Source: Streptomyces sp. NBC_00223 (lineage in GTDB: Bacteria; Actinomycetota; Actinomycetes; Streptomycetales; Streptomycetaceae). Taken from it: a DNA stretch of 64,000 nt. Shown one piece after another: positions 42,993-51,210 of this stretch (positions are counted from its first letter, which is position 1; the number at the start of each line of letters is the position of its first letter). The stretch lies in the NCBI RefSeq assembly GCF_036199905.1, contig NZ_CP108109.1, positions 5,517,501 through 5,581,500 of the forward strand. The letters run 5' to 3'. The translations under genes and the position numbers were made by a program. The notes below the pieces were generated by a model. It made no database searches, had not been told where the DNA came from, and was given only the letters and a program-made list of their open reading frames with translations.

Positions 42993-43637
42993 TTACGGCG
43001 TCATTGGGGTGGGCGCGAGGTGGAGGGGTGGGGGTGGGGGGAAGGGCTTCGGCGTCGTGGGCTCCGGGGCCGCGCGGAATGCTTCGATCACGTACGCGGC
43101 GAAGCGGCGGGAGGCCGCGAGTCGGGCGGCGCGCGGGGCGTCCTGGACGCCGCGGTGGGCCATGAGCATCAGGATCAGATCGTCGACCACGAAGCCGGGC
43201 CGCAGCCGGCCGGCCTCCTGGGCGCGGCGGGCCAGCTCGGCGACCGCGCGCAGAGTCCGCTCACGGTCGGCGGCGAAGTCCACGGCCTCGGGGAAGGCCG
43301 TCATGAAGGCGTCGGCGAACCCCCGGCTACAGGCGTGAAGCTCGCAGATCTGCTCGACCAGGCTCCGGAACCCGTGCCACGGGTCCGCGTCCGCCAGCGC
43401 GTCACGGACGATGGCGTGACAGGCTCGCCGCTGCTCCGCGAAGGTCTCCACGACCAGGTCCCGCTTGGTCGGAAAGTGGCGGTACAGCGTGGCGGGGCCG
43501 ATGCCCGCGTGCCGGGCGACCTCCCGCATGGGCGCGCTCAGGCCCTCCTCGCCGAACACCGCGAAGGCGGCGTCCAGGATGCGGGCCCGGTTGTCGCGGG
43601 CATCGGAGCGCGTGAGGTGAGGCAAATGGCTGGTCAT
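42993..43637 (-). CDS. TetR family regulator
   Basis: A 214-residue regulator. HTH: ARILDAAFAVFGEEGLSAPM, REVARHAGIGPATLYRHFPT, KRDLVVETFAEQ. C-terminus is unusual in ending with a Pro-rich tail (KPFPPPPPLHLAPTP). Divergent from an NADPH:quinone reductase-like gene with a 20-bp palindrome between them; most likely represses that enzyme and itself. Confidence 0.9.
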   Translation of the reverse strand: MTSHLPHLTRSDARDNRARILDAAFAVFGEEGLSAPMREVARHAGIGPATLYRHFPTKRDLVVETFAEQRRACHAIVRDALADADPWHGFRSLVEQICELHACSRGFADAFMTAFPEAVDFAADRERTLRAVAELARRAQEAGRLRPGFVVDDLILMLMAHRGVQDAPRAARLAASRRFAAYVIEAFRAAPEPTTPKPFPPPPPLHLAPTPMTP

Positions 43638-43655
43638 CGCTTCTCACTTTAGCCA

Positions 43656-43675
43656 AACGGACGGGTGCGTCCGTT
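43656..43675. promoter_or_regulatory. Probable TetR operator
   Basis: AACGGAC-gggtgc-GTCCGTT: perfect 7+7 dyad in the 118-bp divergent gap, 19 bp from the TetR start codon. ACGGAC/GTCCGT half sites are common for TetR proteins that control oxidoreductases in actinobacteria. Confidence 0.72.
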
Positions 43676-43755
43676 ACGGTCCGACGGCAGGGGCGCTTCC
43701 CGCCCGCCCACGGACGGCGGCGCCTTCCCGCCCGCCACGGACCCGAGGAGCCGAG

Positions 43756-44718
43756 ATGAAAGCTGTTGTGATCAGGACGTTCGGAAGCCCCGACGGCCTG
43801 GAGGTCGTCGACCTGCCCGTGCCCGTCCCCGCGCCGGGGCAGGTGCGGATCGCCACCGAGGCGATCGGCGTGGGCGGCGTGGACGCCGTGATCCGCCGGG
43901 GCGCGCTCGCCGCCTACGGATTCCGCGAGGGCCATCTCCTCGGCAGCGAAGTCGCCGGAAGAATCACCACGGTGGGAGAGGGCGTGGACAACTCGTGGAC
44001 AGGGCAGCGGGTGTGGGCCTTCACCGGCCTGTCCGGCGGGTACGCCGAGCAGGCCGTCGCCTCGGTTGAGGACATCCTGCCGCTGCCCGACGGTCTGACC
44101 GCCGCCGACGCGGTGACCCTCGGCGGCTCCGGCGTGGTCGCCCACTTCGCCCTGGAACGCGCCCGGTTCGCGCCCGGCGAGACGGTGCTTCTGCGCGGCG
44201 CGGCGGGCAGCATCGGGATCACGGCGGTCCAACTGGCGGCCAGGGGCGGCGCGGGCGCGGTGGCGGTCACCACCTCGTCGGCGGAACGCGGCTCCCGGCT
44301 ACGAGACTTGGGCGCGACCCACGTCCTCGACCGCTCCGGCGAGGGCGAAGCGGATACGCCATCGGGCTACGACGTGGTGATCGACATCGTCGGGGGTCCC
44401 GAACTCCCCCTGTTCCTGGACAGGTTGAACGCCAACGGGCGGTACGTGGCCGTCGGCGTCGTCGGCGGGCAGCCGCCGGCGGACTTCGGCACGCGGCTGA
44501 TGGACGCTTTCCGCAAGTCGCTGTCGTTTACCACTTTCAGCTCCGACACCGTGCCCGGCCCCGACAGGCAGGCCGTACGGGCGTCGCAGTTCGCCGACGC
44601 CGCACGCGGGGACCTGCGTACGGTCGTGCACGACGTACTGCCGCTGGACCAGGCGGCGTTGGCCCACGACGAGATGGACGCGGGCACGGTGTTCGGCAGG
44701 GTCGTACTGACCCCCTGA
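43756..44718 (+). CDS. NADPH:quinone reductase-like oxidoreductase (MDR superfamily)
   Basis: A 320-residue medium-chain reductase. MKAVVIRTFGSPDGLEVVD opens the catalytic domain, LLGSEVAGRITTVGEGVD and VLLRGAAGSIGITAVQLAAR (nucleotide-binding loop) follow. The catalytic and structural zinc cysteines of alcohol dehydrogenases are absent, which places it with quinone/enone reductases. Probably TetR-controlled and involved in detoxification; the substrate is unknown. Confidence 0.9.
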   Translation: MKAVVIRTFGSPDGLEVVDLPVPVPAPGQVRIATEAIGVGGVDAVIRRGALAAYGFREGHLLGSEVAGRITTVGEGVDNSWTGQRVWAFTGLSGGYAEQAVASVEDILPLPDGLTAADAVTLGGSGVVAHFALERARFAPGETVLLRGAAGSIGITAVQLAARGGAGAVAVTTSSAERGSRLRDLGATHVLDRSGEGEADTPSGYDVVIDIVGGPELPLFLDRLNANGRYVAVGVVGGQPPADFGTRLMDAFRKSLSFTTFSSDTVPGPDRQAVRASQFADAARGDLRTVVHDVLPLDQAALAHDEMDAGTVFGRVVLTP

Positions 44719-44755
44719 ACCAGGCAGGGGGCCAGTACGGCCGAGGGGGTGACGC

Positions 44756-44779
44756 CTGCCGCCACGAGCCTGGCGGCAG
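44756..44779. terminator. Terminator between convergent genes
   Basis: CTGCCGCCA and TGGCGGCAG form a perfect nine-base-pair stem with a six-base loop between the stop codons of the reductase and the murJ-like gene. Confidence 0.65.
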
Positions 44780-44805
44780 CCGGGAGCCAGCAGCAGAAAT
44801 GAAGG

Positions 44806-46953
44806 TCACCCACCCAGGCGCCCGCGCAAGCCCCCCAGAAGCGTGGTCACCTCCTGGACCCGCAGCAGCGTGGCGCAGGTGAAGAAGACGCCGAGCAGGA
44901 CCAGGCAGCCCAGGATGCCGGCGGCTGAAGCCGCGCCGATGCCGTGGCCGAGGAAGCTGTGGAGGACATGGCTGGTGGCGTAGCCGGCGACCGCCGAGAC
45001 GCCGCCGGCCAGGACCAGCCTCGTGTACGTCTTGACGATCCGGCCGCCGTCGAGGGAGCCGAGCCTTTGCTTTAGCCGACGGAGGGCGACGACGGTTCCG
45101 ACTGCGTAGGAAACGCCGTAGCACGCCGCCATGCCGACGACCGCCCAGCGGGCCGGCAGCGTTTTGTAGCACAGCAGCGACAGGAGCGCTGAGGATCCGG
45201 CGACCCATAGCGTGTTGAGGAACGGCGTACGGGTGTCTTCGAACGCGTAGAAGACGCGCAGCAGGACGTACTGCACGGAGAACGGGATGAGCCCCAGGGA
45301 GAAGGCCATCAGCATGTTGCCGACCATGACCGCGCCTCCGCCGGCGCCGACACCGATGCCGAAGAGGACCACGCCGATATCCCTTCCCAGCGCGAGGAAG
45401 AGGAAGGCTGCGGGAACGATGGCCACGGCTGTGGTGCGCAGGCCGTAGGAGAGGTCCTGGACAATGGTTCGCCGGTCGTGCTCGGCTGCGGCTCGCGCCA
45501 TCCTGGGGAGGATCGCCGTGATGATCGAGACGGTGATGACGGCCTGTGGGAGGCCCCAGATGAGCTGGGCGTTCAGGTAGGTGTTGATGCCGGCGCCCTG
45601 TACGCCGGCGCGCTCGGCGTGCGCGCCCGCAGCGGTGGCGAGCTGGGTCACCACGATCAGTCCCGCCTGGTTGGCCAGGACGAACAGGAAGGTCCATTTG
45701 GCGAGGCTGGCCGCTTTGCCGAGCCCGTGCCCCCGCCAGTCGAATCGCAGGCGGAATCGGAATCCGGTGGCCCGCAGATACGGAACCATGGAACCCGCTT
45801 GCACCACGAGACCGAGCAGGGTGCCTACGCCGAGGAGCCGGATGCCCTGGTGATCGACGGTTGTCGCGGACACTCCCGATGTGCGGAACGTTCCGAAGAC
45901 GTAAATGTAGCAGCCAAAAGTGAAAATGATAATGATGTTGTTGAGAACCGGCGTCCACATCATCGCGCCGAAAAGCTCACGCGCGTTGAGGATTTGACCG
46001 AAAACGACGAATACGCCCGAGAAGAAAATGGTGGGGAGACAGTAGCGGGCGAGTTCGACGGTGGCCCGGGCCGATTCCGGGTTCGACGTCAGGGAGGTCG
46101 ACATCGCCCGTACCAGCAGGGGTGCGCCGAGGACGGCGAGAAGGGTGATGGCGCCCAGGCCGCAGACCACCAGTGTGATCAACCGGTTGGCATACGCCTC
46201 CCCGCCGTCGTCGTCGTTGCGCATCGACTGGACGAGTTGCGGAAGGAACACGGCGTTGAGCGCACCTCCGCCGACCAGGATGTAGACCATGGTCGGAATG
46301 GTGTTGGCGACCTGGTACGCGTCTCCGAGTCCGCTCATTCCGATGGCGGCGGCGATGATGACGCTGCGCAGGAATCCGGTGATGCGGGAAGCGAGGGTAC
46401 CGGCTGCCATGAGCGCGCCCGAACGGGCCAGGCCCTTGGGTTTCCGCCGGTCGACTTTCCCGCGCGGGCGGGCGGGCGCAGCCGGTGGGCCGGGCGCCGG
46501 GGGGTCGTTGGCGCCGAGTCCGGACACCGGCTCTGCGGTGGTCGCCGCAGAACTGTAACCGGTCGCGTAGCCAGGCGCGTTGCCGGCACTCTCCCCGCCC
46601 TCCGGCCACTGCCCGCCATGGTCGTAGGCGGCTTCCGCGGTGCCCGACGCCGGGGGCGTCTCCGCTGACCCGTAGCCGGGCTGGGCACCGTAACCGGTAC
46701 CGTATTCGCCCTCCCTGAACAGCGTCGTATCCGGGGGCGGCGCGGCAGCGGCGGCCGAGTCGTACCACCACAGCGTGCCGGTGTCGTACGTGAATTGGCT
46801 GTCCGCCTGCTCAGGGGATTCCGCGTTGTCTTTGTAATTCCCGTGTTCGGACGGATATCCCCCCCAGGGGCGCGACGATCCGTCTTGTTCGGCTGAGCGA
46901 TTGTTCCAATCATCGGGATATTCCACGGTGTTCCCCTGTCCTGCCCTGCTCAA
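44806..46953 (-). CDS. MurJ-like lipid II flippase paralogue
   Basis: A 715-residue protein. About 175 N-terminal residues are Tyr/Gly/Pro-rich and disordered; the rest is a 14-helix MVF-family transporter. GTLASRITGFLRSVIIAAAI preserves the two arginines corresponding to the essential R18/R24 of E. coli MurJ, and 'GDAYQVANTIP' and GGALNAVFLPQLV follow. Streptomycetes normally keep an essential murJ elsewhere, so this is likely a second copy. Start taken as the TTG overlapping the upstream stop (TTGA); a GTG at 46926 with AGGGG ahead is an alternative. Several segments are AT-richer than neighbours. Confidence 0.85.
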   Translation of the reverse strand: MSRAGQGNTVEYPDDWNNRSAEQDGSSRPWGGYPSEHGNYKDNAESPEQADSQFTYDTGTLWWYDSAAAAAPPPDTTLFREGEYGTGYGAQPGYGSAETPPASGTAEAAYDHGGQWPEGGESAGNAPGYATGYSSAATTAEPVSGLGANDPPAPGPPAAPARPRGKVDRRKPKGLARSGALMAAGTLASRITGFLRSVIIAAAIGMSGLGDAYQVANTIPTMVYILVGGGALNAVFLPQLVQSMRNDDDGGEAYANRLITLVVCGLGAITLLAVLGAPLLVRAMSTSLTSNPESARATVELARYCLPTIFFSGVFVVFGQILNARELFGAMMWTPVLNNIIIIFTFGCYIYVFGTFRTSGVSATTVDHQGIRLLGVGTLLGLVVQAGSMVPYLRATGFRFRLRFDWRGHGLGKAASLAKWTFLFVLANQAGLIVVTQLATAAGAHAERAGVQGAGINTYLNAQLIWGLPQAVITVSIITAILPRMARAAAEHDRRTIVQDLSYGLRTTAVAIVPAAFLFLALGRDIGVVLFGIGVGAGGGAVMVGNMLMAFSLGLIPFSVQYVLLRVFYAFEDTRTPFLNTLWVAGSSALLSLLCYKTLPARWAVVGMAACYGVSYAVGTVVALRRLKQRLGSLDGGRIVKTYTRLVLAGGVSAVAGYATSHVLHSFLGHGIGAASAAGILGCLVLLGVFFTCATLLRVQEVTTLLGGLRGRLGG

Positions 46954-47336
46954 CCGAATATCCTGCGCACACCACCGAAGAGCTTTCGCGCCCGCTCGAT
47001 GGTAACAGTGGCAAGTTCAAACACACGGCACGTCGCGCACGTGCATTTGAGCCATGGGGCTTCCGGGTGCTCACGGTGACGGCTTCGCTGGTCGAGGAGC
47101 ATCTCCTTCTCAAGCCGCTTGCGCCGTCGGATGTCAAGTGCGCTGTTTCGATAACGTGCTTCCAGGACGGCGAGGTGGCGTCGCAGATCCGCTGGGGGGT
47201 TGTGCAGCGCCACTTCCAGCTTCAGTTCAGCTATCTCGCGGGCCAGTTGGCGAACTTTCCGCTGTTCCTCGGGGCGATTCTCATGCATCAGGCCGGCCCG
47301 CTCCGGCAGCAGAAAGAGCGAGGACGCTGGGGGCAT
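46950..47336 (-). CDS. Small coiled-coil protein coupled to the murJ paralogue
   Basis: A 128-residue (or 112, if the ATG at 47288 is used) protein. The middle is a basic-acidic helical segment (VRQLAREIAELKLEVALHNP ... LAVLEARYRNSALDIRRRKR), followed by a CTCATC motif (CxCxxC) and a basic tail. Its stop overlaps the TTG of the murJ-like gene, so they are co-expressed. Unrecognised; possibly a cytoplasmic partner of the flippase or a metal-binding regulator. Confidence 0.65.
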   Translation of the reverse strand: MPPASSLFLLPERAGLMHENRPEEQRKVRQLAREIAELKLEVALHNPPADLRRHLAVLEARYRNSALDIRRRKRLEKEMLLDQRSRHREHPEAPWLKCTCATCRVFELATVTIERARKLFGGVRRIFG

Positions 47337-47498
47337 GCATGACCCCGCGCGACAATGGGCCTTGAGCCGGCCGTGCCGACAGCCCTGCGAGACGTACGGG
47401 GAGCCCCTTCACCAGGGCGACGACACCACGCTCTTGCTGACGGGGCGTCGGCGGCGCCCTCCGCGCATAAGACCATTCGAAGAGCCTACCCTCCCCGG

Positions 47499-47690
47499 GA
47501 GTGTTCAAGATCGGCGGATCCGATGATCAAGGAGACGCCAGATGAGAGACACGCCCATCGAGCAGATACCGGATGACGAGCCGGCGGCGGAGGCCATGGC
47601 GGCGAGTGACGAGCAGTTGGTTGCGGTGCTCGTGCAACGGGACCCGGGCGAAGGCGGTACTGACCGGCGTCGGCCCTGTGCCTGCCCTGT
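47499..47690 (+). pseudogene. Remnant of an IS256-family transposase
   Basis: The 5' part reads as a good gene start: AAGGAGACGCC, then ATG at 47542 and EAMAASDEQLVAVLV, which matches the N-terminus of actinobacterial IS256-type (Mutator-like) transposases. From 47634 the matching protein continues in the next frame as NGTRAKAVLTGVGPV, a block normally about 45 residues further on. So an internal segment is deleted with a frameshift, and everything after this block, including the DDE catalytic core, is gone. The 47499-47541 leader probably preserves the left end of the element. Confidence 0.7.
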
Positions 47691-48120
47691 TAAGCGCCTC
47701 AACCGGTCATCTTCCGGTCGCCGCACGACACCCGAACTTGAAACCGCCCTGCCGCCGCACCCCTGGCCGGCTCACCGAGCCCTGGATGCTTTGCCATGGC
47801 GATATTTGCGGCGAAGATCCCCAAAGGTGACATTCTGATGATTTTTGCTATGGCCTGAATTGCAGGTCCGGCGCGAGCGACCGCCAAATTTATACAAATC
47901 ACCCCGTCCTTCTCGTTGTCGCACTTGATCTTCCGTCGTATATGTCCATTTTTATTGCGACAACTGTGAATGAAAGGCAGGGTCGAAAAATCGGCTCTGG
48001 CCAATTCTTGGCCGTCTTAGCCGAAAACGCTCTCTCGAAGTCCTTGTACACACCGTGGATAGTGGGCGACTGCACGCGAGATCAGCCCAAGCGAACCGTC
48101 TCTCCACGAGAGGACAACAA
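47691..48120. other. AT-rich gap without a gene
   Basis: 430 bp; 47840-48060 is far richer in A and T than the rest of the window (for example the runs around 47845 and 47945). No recognisable gene or repeat. Probably foreign DNA remaining after decay of the mobile element, and it must contain the promoter of the secreted-protein gene that follows. Confidence 0.55.
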
Positions 48121-48465
48121 GTGCGTCGATTAATGACAACAATCGCAGCGACAGGTTTCGTGCTCGCACTCGGGACAGGTGTCAGCGGGGCAGCAACGCC
48201 CACCGGCTCCGTAACCCACAAGGAAGTCGTGAGCCCCCTAGTGGTGCGCTACAGCTTCGCTTGCACCTTGCCGCAGGGGAACTACGCCAACTACTCGTAC
48301 GGCGACGGAATCACCTCCACCACGATCTACTACAACAACCACTGCGCCAGCGGGATTTACGTCAGGGTGCACGTCGGCTCGTCCAGTTCGTGTTGGCTCA
48401 CCCCGACAGGCAAGTCCAGCGCGATCTTCAATGCCGGGGTGACGGGCATCACCGAAGGATGCTGA
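48121..48465 (+). CDS. Small secreted Cys-containing protein with a TTA codon
   Basis: A 114-residue protein. GTG at 48121 with GAGAGGA six bases ahead. The fourth codon is TTA, the rare leucine codon read by the bldA tRNA. A signal peptide (MTTIAATGFVLALGTGVSGA) is followed by a mature part of about 90 residues with four cysteines (ACTLP, NHCAS, SSCWL, EGC end), probably two disulfides, and Tyr/Ser/Gly-rich strands. Composition is less GC-biased than the neighbours. Unknown function; export and TTA suggest a developmental or antagonistic role. Confidence 0.75.
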   Translation: MRRLMTTIAATGFVLALGTGVSGAATPTGSVTHKEVVSPLVVRYSFACTLPQGNYANYSYGDGITSTTIYYNNHCASGIYVRVHVGSSSSCWLTPTGKSSAIFNAGVTGITEGC

Positions 48466-48900
48466 GAGCCTGTTCTCTGCGGATGCATTGGCGCATGGCG
48501 GCGCTTGAGCCCCGCCGTGCGGGCAGGAGTCCGCAAAAGGCGCCGGCCTTCAACGGATAGCCATGCCTGCACCGCCTGCCGCCTGCACGTCCTGCCAAAG
48601 AGGCTGGTTACGGCAGGGCGTGCAGGAGGGCGTGGTTGGCTTTGACGAGACGCTCTCCGGCCAGGCGGAGTGCGCGCAAGCCTGCTCACCGGACCGGCTT
48701 ATGGGCGGTACCGCCGACACACCCCGCTGGCGTACGAAGGTCCGGGCGGCACGCGAGCAGGCTTCGCAGTCCCCTCCCTTGCCCTGGCCGCACGGCAGCC
48801 CTGATCTGGTCCAGTCGTGAGGACCTTCACCACGCCCTGTCCCGCCCGCCGGGGCCCTCAAAGGCCGGTTCCCGGGGGCGGGTCAGCGGTCGTACCCGGA
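48466..48900. other. Gap without a supported gene
   Basis: 435 bp. On the minus strand a short frame near 48610-48680 reads LRALRLAGERLVKANHALLH followed by a stop, which could be the end of a decayed transposase or other gene. Nothing else is recognisable. Confidence 0.4.
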
Positions 48901-49119
48901 TCAGGGGGTGAAGTGGCCGGACTTTACGGCGGTGACGAAGGCGGTCCAACTCGGCGTCGGGAAGACCAGGGCCGGGATCTGCGGGTCCTTGGAGTCGCGG
49001 ACCGGCAGCACGCCCTCGAAGCCGTCGGCGACCTCGACACAGCTGTCGGGGTTCGCGTTGTCGCTGTACGACGACTTGCGCCACGTGGCAGCGCTCAGGT
49101 CTGGCCTGGGGTTCGACAT
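48901..49119 (-). CDS. DUF397 protein
   Basis: A 72-residue protein with the family pattern: TWRKSSYSDNANPDSCVEVA, VPVRDSKDP-like LPVRDSKDP, and F-TPSWTAFVTAVKSG. DUF397 proteins pair with WhiJ-like HTH proteins in Streptomyces and appear to modulate them. Start lies inside the end of the HTH gene (25-base overlap). Confidence 0.9.
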   Translation of the reverse strand: MSNPRPDLSAATWRKSSYSDNANPDSCVEVADGFEGVLPVRDSKDPQIPALVFPTPSWTAFVTAVKSGHFTP

Positions 49120-49934
49120 GATGTGTGGTCCTCCAGCACGGTTCGCAGCAGTTCGAGGGACTTCGATGGTGACAGCGCGGCGTCCCTGAGTCGATCGTAG
49201 GCGAACCGGAGATGCTCCATCTCCTCGGTTTCCGCCACGAGTTGGCCACTCCACGTGCTTTCCACGTACGCCACGGTCCGCCCGCTGGGGAGCCACAGCA
49301 ACTGCAACGAATTGCCCAGCAGAGTGTGCAGGCCGACCCCGAACGGCACCACCTGGAGGCTGATGTTCGGCTCCTGAGCCGCCGAGATCAACCGCTCCAA
49401 CTGCTCGGTCCACACGTCCGGGTCCAGCGCCTTGCGGCGGAGTACCGACTCGTCCAGCAACCCCCGGTAGCGCAGGGCTTTGGGTCTTGTCAGGCGGTCC
49501 TGGCGGTTGATGCGCGCGCGCACCTGTTCCGCGAGCACTTCTTCGCTGTCCGGCGCGTACGTGCGCAGCAACTCCTCGGCGTACCGCTCGGTCTGCAACA
49601 GGCCCGGCACCGTACTGATGCTGAACTGCTCGATGCCCGTCGCCTCGGTTTCCAGGTCGGCAAAGCCCTGAAAGCGGTTCTGTTTGTCCTCCTTCTTGGC
49701 CAACCGCCACAGATCGCTCAGGTGCTCGCCCGTCTCGTACACGCGGTCCAGGACGCCGATGGCGTCGAGGGAGCCGAGTCGGTCGCCCTTCTCCAGGCGT
49801 TGGAGATAGGAGGCGTCGTACCTGGAACGGTCGGCGAGTTCCGCGAGGGTCCACCCCGTCTGCTCGCGCTGTCTCGTCAGCTCGGCCCGCAGTACTCCGC
49901 GTGCCGAGAGTTCGCCGTCGCCGTTGTCGATCAT
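49095..49934 (-). CDS. WhiJ-like HTH regulator (XRE + DUF5753)
   Basis: A 279-residue protein. The N-terminal HTH is ELTRQREQTGWTLAELADRS, YDASYLQRLEKGDRLGS; the C-terminal DUF5753 begins about residue 90 (IEQFSISTVPGLLQTERYAE) with its standard LLDESVLRR and SLQVVPFGVG blocks. WhiJ-family regulators influence development and antibiotic production. Operon with DUF397; an ATPase of the usual companion type sits across a 235-bp divergent gap. Confidence 0.92.
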   Translation of the reverse strand: MIDNGDGELSARGVLRAELTRQREQTGWTLAELADRSRYDASYLQRLEKGDRLGSLDAIGVLDRVYETGEHLSDLWRLAKKEDKQNRFQGFADLETEATGIEQFSISTVPGLLQTERYAEELLRTYAPDSEEVLAEQVRARINRQDRLTRPKALRYRGLLDESVLRRKALDPDVWTEQLERLISAAQEPNISLQVVPFGVGLHTLLGNSLQLLWLPSGRTVAYVESTWSGQLVAETEEMEHLRFAYDRLRDAALSPSKSLELLRTVLEDHTSCRTPGQT

Positions 49935-50169
49935 CAGATCATCCGTGCCTTTCCGCTTGCCTCACTGGCAGGCAGCGGCCCCTCCGCATAGGGCAGTTGA
50001 GCGCACCTACCTGCACGTTTCCATGGGTAACCGCTCTCGCTCAGCCTGTCCTCTTGCCCAGGTCGAGCGGCAGGGGCCATCCCCTTTTCATCGTAGGACT
50101 ACGCGCGCAGTCTTGTGTGCAGAAGGTCAGAACTCGATTACGGCGTGATACCAAGGAAAGGTCCGGCCC

Positions 50170-50601
50170 ATGGAAGCACCGGCAGTGACCATGCCTCCCG
50201 AACCGCTGGTGGCTTCGTACTGGGCGTGTACGCCTCGTTCGGTGAGCCGGTCGCGGCACTCGTTGCGCGAAACGTTGTGGAAGTGGGGTCTGGGTGATCT
50301 CGCTGAGGTCGCCGAACTCGTCCTGACCGAGCTGGTGACGAACAGCGTGCAGCACGCGCGGGTGCGTGGCCGGCTGATCGAGACGCGGTTCGTACGCGAG
50401 GGGGAGGGCGTACGGCTTGAGGTGCACGACGCGAGTTCCCGGCGGCCGGAGGTCCACCGGGCGGGTGCGGAGGACGAGCGGGGGCGGGGGCTGGCGTTGG
50501 TGGACGCGCTGGTCGGGTCGGGGAGTTGGGGTGTGAGCGAGCGCGACGGGGTGGGCAAGCTGGTCTGGGCGTACGTGGCCCTGGGCGGTGGCGGTACGTG
50601 A
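50170..50601 (+). CDS. Anti-sigma-like ATPase (HATPase_c, RsbW type)
   Basis: A 143-residue histidine-kinase-like ATPase. The N box is VLTELVTNSVQHA, the G1 box EVHDASSRRPE and G2 'DERGRGLALVDALVGSWG' in shortened form. No kinase dimerisation domain, as in the numerous small Streptomyces ATPases associated with WhiJ/DUF397 loci. ATG at 50170; GGAAAGG ahead. Next gene overlaps by four bases. Confidence 0.88.
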   Translation: MEAPAVTMPPEPLVASYWACTPRSVSRSRHSLRETLWKWGLGDLAEVAELVLTELVTNSVQHARVRGRLIETRFVREGEGVRLEVHDASSRRPEVHRAGAEDERGRGLALVDALVGSGSWGVSERDGVGKLVWAYVALGGGGT

Positions 50602-50981
50602 GCCCGGACGTGCACTGGCACACGGCGGTGATGACGGGGGCGGCATGGCCGGTGGGGGTGTCGGTGGCGTCGGCGCTGGTGGCGCGGGAGTGGGTGTTCC
50701 GGCCGCGGGGTGTGTACGCGGGGACGTTCGACCGGCCGGAGGACGCGTTGTCGTGGCTGGGGGTGACGCTTGACGGCATCGCGCCCATGCCGGGGGATCT
50801 GTCGCCGGACGACCGGGTCGCGTACGCCCGCGAACACCTCGCCGTCCACCCGGCACAGGCCGACCCCGCGTACTCCGCGAGCGGCTATCTCGTACAGGAC
50901 CTGGTGGCGTGCCGGGTGGACCACGAGGTCTTTCGAAGTTCCTTGCCGGTGCGGGAGAAGAGGTTCGCCCCGCACGGGTGA
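50598..50981 (+). CDS. Hypothetical protein coupled to the anti-sigma-like ATPase
   Basis: A 127-residue protein starting at a GTG that overlaps the ATPase stop (GTGA). Features: WHTAVMTGAAWPVGVSVASA, 'EWVFRPRGVYAGTFDRPEDA' and a Tyr-rich C-terminal half (AYAREHLAVHPAQADPAYSA). No known domain recognised. Translational coupling suggests it works with the ATPase. Confidence 0.7.
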   Translation: MSPDVHWHTAVMTGAAWPVGVSVASALVAREWVFRPRGVYAGTFDRPEDALSWLGVTLDGIAPMPGDLSPDDRVAYAREHLAVHPAQADPAYSASGYLVQDLVACRVDHEVFRSSLPVREKRFAPHG

Positions 50982-51142
50982 GGGGGTCTGATTCCGGCTT
51001 GACTCTGCGCTCGTCGACTGAGAGACGCATTGCGGACAGACCCGCGGGAGCCGCCCGTCCGGACGTGCGGCTCCCGACGACACTCCCCGGCCCCGCTTTC
51101 CGTGCGAGCGGGGCCGGGGGCACGTCGGTTTCTGACACACCG

Positions 51143-51178
51143 TCACTCAAGCGAGTGAAATGCCCGATCGGCTATTCT
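51143..51178 (+). promoter_or_regulatory. Promoter with adjoining dyad for the Tat-exported protein gene
   Basis: TATTCT at 51173-51178 is a TANNNT-type -10. Upstream, TCACTC-AAGC-GAGTGA (51143-51158) is a perfect six-base inverted repeat overlapping the expected -35 zone, so a bound protein would block or aid the polymerase. The half sites fit the BldD half-site pattern, but the spacer is longer than the usual BldD box. The gene's ATG at 51211 has no evident Shine-Dalgarno. Confidence 0.45.
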
Positions 51179-51210
51179 GGACGAGGGGTGCATACGCACA
51201 CAATTCTTCT

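Noticed and set aside
46485..46718. Plus-strand frame antisense to the murJ-like N-terminus
   Set aside because: It is the mirror of the disordered Gly/Pro/Tyr-rich segment, with no ribosome site and no domain.
48563..48700. Possible transposase tail on the minus strand (RLAGERLVKANHALLH then a stop)
   Set aside because: Too short to place in a family; no start, inverted repeats or neighbouring fragments. Noted only in the gap entry.
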